Positions 6,724 to 9,727 of a stretch of DNA of 9,727 nt are shown here, one piece after another; the stretch's first letter is position 1, and each line of letters begins with the position of its first letter. A program made the position numbers and the translations under genes. The notes beneath the pieces are model-generated. The model was not told the origin of the DNA and did no database searches. It saw only the letters and a list, made by a program, of their open reading frames with translations. The DNA is from Bacteroides_E sp964583185 (GTDB lineage Bacteria; Bacteroidota; Bacteroidia; Bacteroidales; Bacteroidaceae), in contig CAZOVL010000097.1 of assembly GCA_964583185.1 (NCBI GenBank), positions 1 to 9,727 on the forward strand. Direction: 5' to 3'.

Positions 6724-7956
6724 TTAGATTTCTTCTTCATCTAAAGGTAGTATTTTCTGACTCTCTTCTTGAGGCAGTTGTTCCACTTCTCGCAAGGTAC
6801 GTTTGATGGCTCGGGTGCGTGTTCCAATAACCTCTTCCAGTTGGTTCCCTGCTACCTGAAGGTTACGTTGTATTTTGGTAAGTAAGTCTCCAAATTTATT
6901 GAACTCTGTTTTTACTGCACCTAGCACACTCCACACTTCACTTGTTCTTTTCTGTATGGCTAGTGTTCGGAACCCCATCTGTAAACTATTTAATATAGCT
7001 CCTAAAGTGGTAGGCCCGGTTACAGTTACTTTATAATCTCTTTGAAGTATCTCTATGAGTTGTGTTCTACGAATCACTTCCGCATAGATATTCTCAAAGG
7101 GGAGGAATAAAATGGCAAAGTCCGTGGTATGAGGTGGGTCAATGTATTTGTCGTGTATGTCTTTAGCCATACTTTTAATGGTGTATTCCAATTGCTTCCC
7201 TGTGCTCTCAATTTGTAGAGAGTCTCCTGCTTCATAGGCATCCAGATATTGTTCGTAGATGTCTTTAGGAAATTTGGCATCAATGGGTAGGTAAATACTA
7301 TTATCCAAAGCATCTTTCCCCGGCAGTTTAATGGCAAACTCCACAAAGTTTGAACTGTTGCGTTTGGTTTTAACATTCTTATCGTACTGTTCCGGACTAA
7401 GCATCTGCTCCAATAAAGCCTCCAATTGAACTTCACCAAACGTACCTCTCATTTTTACGTTAGTTAATACCTTTTTAAGTCCTCCTACATCTTCGGCTAA
7501 ATTTTTCATTTCACCTAACCCTTTTTGAACTTGCTCCAAATGTACTTGAACCGCTTTGAACGATTGTCCTATGCGTTCATTTAGCGTTTTTTGAATTTTC
7601 TCTTCTACCATAACACGCATTTCATCCAAACGTTTTTCTGTGGATTCTATGAGTTTCTCTTGTTGTTTTTCCATTAGCTCCAAACGCTCTTTTTGTCGTT
7701 CACTGGAATAACGCAGGTGATTGGATATGTTGTCTTCAATGTGTTTAAGGCCTTGTCCCAAGTTTTGTGTTATTTCTTGGCGCAATTCACGCATATTTTT
7801 ATCCATTGAGTTCCTAGACTCAAACATCTCTTTGTTTAATAGTTGCTCAAGTTTTCTTGAGTTATCATTTTGAACCTTCTTGATGAAAAAAAGCAACGTG
7901 ATTATATTAACTGCAATCAGTATAAGAGCAATAAGAATAAGCGTAGAAGTAGTCAT
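6724..7956 (-). CDS. rmuC: DNA recombination protein RmuC
   Basis: A 410-residue protein of the RmuC family, linked in E. coli to limiting inversions between short inverted repeats; the conserved core is a predicted PD-(D/E)XK-like nuclease fold. Residues 4-25 form one N-terminal membrane anchor, about 30-160 a long charged coiled coil rich in Glu, Lys and Gln, and about 165-380 the conserved core. Core signatures are MRGTFGEVQLEALLEQML (169-186), Glu206 in FVEFAIKLPG, Asp226 and Lys228 in LPIDAKFP (the probable E/D-x-K site), and FAILFLPFENIYAEVIR (280-296). The start at 7956 is 10 bp after the map stop, so the two form an operon with map first. The last 197 bp of homology (6733-6929) are repeated at 4985-5181, so the present 3' end may have been replaced by a related allele. 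The reading frame is intact. Confidence 0.93.
   Translation of the reverse strand: MTTSTLILIALILIAVNIITLLFFIKKVQNDNSRKLEQLLNKEMFESRNSMDKNMRELRQEITQNLGQGLKHIEDNISNHLRYSSERQKERLELMEKQQEKLIESTEKRLDEMRVMVEEKIQKTLNERIGQSFKAVQVHLEQVQKGLGEMKNLAEDVGGLKKVLTNVKMRGTFGEVQLEALLEQMLSPEQYDKNVKTKRNSSNFVEFAIKLPGKDALDNSIYLPIDAKFPKDIYEQYLDAYEAGDSLQIESTGKQLEYTIKSMAKDIHDKYIDPPHTTDFAILFLPFENIYAEVIRRTQLIEILQRDYKVTVTGPTTLGAILNSLQMGFRTLAIQKRTSEVWSVLGAVKTEFNKFGDLLTKIQRNLQVAGNQLEEVIGTRTRAIKRTLREVEQLPQEESQKILPLDEEEI
6733..6929 (-). repeat. rmuC 3'-end direct repeat, functional copy
   Basis: Direct-repeat partner of 4985-5181, 197 bp without gaps and three mismatches (6750, 6757, 6775). All differences lie in the 43 bp nearest the stop codon. 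The other 154 bp are identical. Similarity ends at 6929/5181 within the GCACAC sequence, which is shared by both copies. Confidence 0.93.
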
Positions 7957-7966
7957 ATGGGTAGAG

Positions 7967-8803
7967 TTAATAAGTCAGTATTTCATTTCCTGTTTCTGTA
8001 ATTAATAACATATGCTCCCATTGAGCTGAAGGAAGACCATCTTCAGTGCAAATGGTCCAACCATCTTCAGAATCCATAAACACTTCGTGGCTTCCAAGAT
8101 TAATCATCGGTTCAATGGTAAAAGTCATTCCGGGTACAATAAGCATCCCTGTATTTTTTTCTCCAAAATGTAATACTTCCGGTTCTTCGTGAAATTTTAT
8201 ACCAACACCGTGTCCACAGAGTTCTTCAACTACACTATATCCGTTTTTCTCAGCGTGTTGTTGTATGGCAGCACCAATATTTCCAATTTGTGTCCAGGGT
8301 TGTGCTTCTTTAATTCCAATATTTAAGCACTCTTTAGTTACCTCTACTAACTTTCTGTCTTCTTCCGAAACATCACCAATTAAAAACATCCGTGAAGCAT
8401 CAGAAAAATATCCTTCATAGATGGTAGATACATCAATGTTAACAATGTCTCCATCTAATAATGTTTCCTGTGGAGTTGGGATACCATGACAAACCACATC
8501 GTTTATACTAATGCATACACTCTTAGGAAAACCCTCATAGTTTAGGGGAGCTGGAATAGCCTTATGATCAGTTGTAAACTGATAAACTAAATTATCAATG
8601 GTTTCTGTACTTATACCTTCTTTAATATAAGGAGTAATAAAATCGAGTAGAGCTGTGTTTATTGCTGCACTTTTCTTAATACCTTCAATCTGTTCTTGTG
8701 TTCTTAGCAATGATTTGGGAGGTATTCTGTATCCTCTTTTTTTGTATTCATTTAATTTGTTCTCTATTTCTTGTGGATATTCGGTAGGGGTTAATCGTCT
8801 CAT
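7967..8803 (-). CDS. map: type I methionine aminopeptidase
   Basis: Removes the initiator methionine from new proteins in the cytosol, using a two-metal site. From the ATG at 8803 it has 278 residues; the E. coli enzyme has 264. Counting from an alternative ATG at 8821 (284 residues), the metal ligands are Asp130, Asp141, His204, Glu237 and Glu269, spaced almost as in the E. coli enzyme (97, 108, 171, 204, 235). The substrate histidines are His112 and His211. The N-terminal extension of about 35 residues, beginning MRRLTPTEYP, contains a basic stretch ending RGYRIPPKSLL. I prefer 8803 because an A-rich tract precedes it directly, typical of Bacteroidota starts; 8821 would add MIKKTI and leave a leader of only about 19 nt. 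It is the first gene of an operon with rmuC. Confidence 0.93.
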   Translation of the reverse strand: MRRLTPTEYPQEIENKLNEYKKRGYRIPPKSLLRTQEQIEGIKKSAAINTALLDFITPYIKEGISTETIDNLVYQFTTDHKAIPAPLNYEGFPKSVCISINDVVCHGIPTPQETLLDGDIVNIDVSTIYEGYFSDASRMFLIGDVSEEDRKLVEVTKECLNIGIKEAQPWTQIGNIGAAIQQHAEKNGYSVVEELCGHGVGIKFHEEPEVLHFGEKNTGMLIVPGMTFTIEPMINLGSHEVFMDSEDGWTICTEDGLPSAQWEHMLLITETGNEILTY

Positions 8804-8846
8804 AATTGTTTTTTTTATCATTAGAATACTTATTTTCTAATCTATG

Positions 8847-8854
8847 CAAAGGTA
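8847..8854 (-). promoter_or_regulatory. -7 promoter box of the map-rmuC operon
   Basis: The minus strand reads TACCTTTG, a full match to TAnnTTTG. Transcription would begin near 8840, about 37 nt before the preferred map start. A -33 TTTG at the usual distance is not evident. Confidence 0.6.
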
Positions 8855-8921
8855 CAAATTTATGCTGTTGTTATACTTTCTTCGCAGTAAAAACCTTGTT
8901 GAGGTAATTTGACCTTAATAT

Positions 8922-9001
8922 GTTAAAAAGTGCTTAATTCTGAACATTCAACCAATCGGGCTGTTTTATTAAAACATTAGGTTAAAAATGCCTGATTGTG
9001 A
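8922..9001. promoter_or_regulatory. nested inverted and direct repeats upstream of the receptor promoter
   Basis: Imperfect direct repeats beginning GTTAAAAA and ending TGA lie at 8922-8943 and 8981-9001. Between and across them, CAATCGGGC (8953-8961) faces GCCTGATTG (8990-8998) with one G-T, and TGTTTTA-T-TAAAACA (8962-8976) is a perfect palindrome. They end 11 bp before the -7 box of the receptor gene and are suitable operator sites; the binding protein is unknown. Confidence 0.45.
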
Positions 9002-9011
9002 AAAAATGACC

Positions 9012-9019
9012 TATATTTG
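9012..9019 (+). promoter_or_regulatory. -7 promoter box of the TonB-dependent receptor gene
   Basis: TATATTTG matches TAnnTTTG fully. Initiation near 9026 would give a long leader of about 134 nt. The nearest TTG (8996-8998) is too close to be a standard -33 box, which would fit a promoter needing an activator. Confidence 0.55.
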
Positions 9020-9036
9020 TTAATTGCAACGCAAAT

Positions 9037-9117
9037 AAAGAACATATTTTAACCTATTTGTGGCAAAATGATTGAGTTATGTTCTTTTGGTTGCCTTAAT
9101 GTTTGTAAACATTGAGG
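9037..9117 (+). promoter_or_regulatory. structured leader of the receptor gene, two inverted repeats
   Basis: AAAGAACATA (9037-9046) pairs perfectly with TATGTTCTTT (9078-9087). Immediately after it, CCTTAATGTTT (9094-9104) faces AAACATTGAGG (9107-9117) with one G-U pair and only a 2-bp centre. The first suits an RNA hairpin; the second, with its tight centre, fits a dimeric repressor site at least as well. No T-run follows, so attenuation is not supported. Confidence 0.5.
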
Positions 9118-9159
9118 TTTACTAAATAAAAGATTGATAAAAACTAAAATGAATGCATT

Positions 9160-9727
9160 ATGAAAAAAAGATCGTTATTTCTTATTCTTTGTATTCTATT
9201 ATATTCTCTTTCTGCTGTAGCACAGAATACAGTGCGAGGGGTAATAATAGATAAGGATACAGATGAGCCTTTAATTGGAGTTACTGTTTTTTCTGAATCA
9301 GAAGGAGCAGGAACAGCATCTGATTTGGATGGTAGCTTTAACTTAAAATTAAAAAACAATAATCAAGGGAAATTAAAGATCTCTTATGTGGGTTATAAAA
9401 CAATAGAAGTTGATGTGAAACCTAATTTAGGTACTGTAGTACTGGAATCACAAGCCATTGGTTTGAAAGACGTTGTAGTAACCTCTTCAATGGCTGTTAA
9501 ACGTAAAACGCCCGTAGCTCTATCTGTTATTGAGCCGGCAACTTTTGAGGCAAAAATGAGTTCTCAAGAGTTCCCTGAAATTCTGAAAACTACACCGGGA
9601 GTTTATGCTACCAAACAAGGAGGTGGTTATGGTGACTCTCGTATTAATCTTCGTGGTTTTGAAACTGAAAACATTGCGGTGATGATTAATGGGGTACCTA
9701 TGAACGATATGGAGTGGGGAGGTATCT
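9160..9727 (+). CDS. TonB-dependent outer-membrane receptor, N-terminal part (runs off the window)
   Basis: The first 189 residues of a much longer receptor that would import a large nutrient across the outer membrane with TonB energy. Residues 1-21 are a signal peptide with cleavage at SAVA|QN. About 23-97 form a carboxypeptidase-D-regulatory-like domain (GVIIDKDTDEPLIGVTV, DLDGSFNL, LKISYVGYK). DVVVTSS (104-110) marks the junction. The plug domain follows from about 117, with FPEILKTTPGVYATKQGGG (138-156), SRINLRGFETENIAVMINGV (160-179) and PMNDMEWGG. The plug lacks the 'FIVDGVP' signature of SusC-type receptors, so this is more like a siderophore, metal or vitamin receptor than a glycan porin, but the substrate is open. 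The ATG at 9160 gives the signal peptide directly; a 4-codon ORF (9149-9163) overlaps it. No stop occurs before the window ends. Confidence 0.93.
   Translation, partial: MKKRSLFLILCILLYSLSAVAQNTVRGVIIDKDTDEPLIGVTVFSESEGAGTASDLDGSFNLKLKNNNQGKLKISYVGYKTIEVDVKPNLGTVVLESQAIGLKDVVVTSSMAVKRKTPVALSVIEPATFEAKMSSQEFPEILKTTPGVYATKQGGGYGDSRINLRGFETENIAVMINGVPMNDMEWGGI

Noticed and set aside
7074..7439. 121-codon minus-strand open frame
   Set aside because: An out-of-frame shadow inside the conserved core of rmuC, with no family features.
8655..8840. 61-codon plus-strand open frame
   Set aside because: Antisense to the N-terminal part of map and rich in hydrophobic residues only through codon complementarity.
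9149..9163. 4-codon ORF (ATG to TGA) overlapping the receptor start
   Set aside because: It could couple translation, but such short frames arise often by chance in A/T-rich leaders and nothing else supports it.
9144..9359. 71-codon minus-strand open frame
   Set aside because: Antisense to the signal peptide and first domain of the TonB-dependent receptor.

Overview
The window is AT-rich chromosomal DNA of a Bacteroidota bacterium, probably Bacteroidales-like, though the order cannot be fixed from the sequence. The evidence is an outer-membrane receptor with a carboxypeptidase-D-like N-terminal domain, a lipoprotein with a typical FFSC lipobox, promoter boxes fitting TAnnTTTG, and starts without Shine-Dalgarno sequences.

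Layout, left to right. (1) 298-1758 (+): a PLP-dependent beta-eliminating lyase of the tryptophanase/tyrosine phenol-lyase family, closed by a strong hairpin terminator. (2) 1818-2327: mostly non-coding, with one GC-richer island and a C-terminal-looking coding remnant on the minus strand. (3) 2328-2627 (-): a small BamE-like lipoprotein. (4) 2640-2875: a structured intergenic region with four tandem 22-bp palindromic repeats and a terminator. (5) 2876-4729 (-): an SLC13/DASS-type anion transporter with two cytoplasmic RCK_C domains and its own promoter. (6) 4805-6723: a patchwork region described below. (7) 6724-7956 (-) rmuC and 7967-8803 (-) map form a two-gene operon 10 bp apart, read from a promoter near 8850. 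(8) 8822-9159: a divergent regulatory region rich in inverted repeats. (9) 9160-9727 (+): the N-terminal part of a TonB-dependent receptor that runs off the window.

The most unusual part is region 6. The last 197 bp of rmuC (6733-6929) occur again at 4985-5181 in the same orientation with three mismatches, all synonymous. A more diverged match continues in the downstream flanks (4805-4860 against 6574-6631). The roughly 1.4 kb between the two copies holds a decayed gene (5457-5856), a secreted protein of unknown function (5887-6348) and a terminator, all on the opposite strand to rmuC. This looks like the footprint of foreign DNA that entered the 3' end of rmuC and restored the gene while displacing the old end. 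No integrase or transposase is visible, so the mechanism is inference.

The other genes are not an obvious pathway: amino-acid catabolism (lyase), anion uptake (transporter), envelope (lipoprotein, receptor), protein maturation (map) and genome maintenance (rmuC). No clearly recognisable new defence or catalytic system was found.
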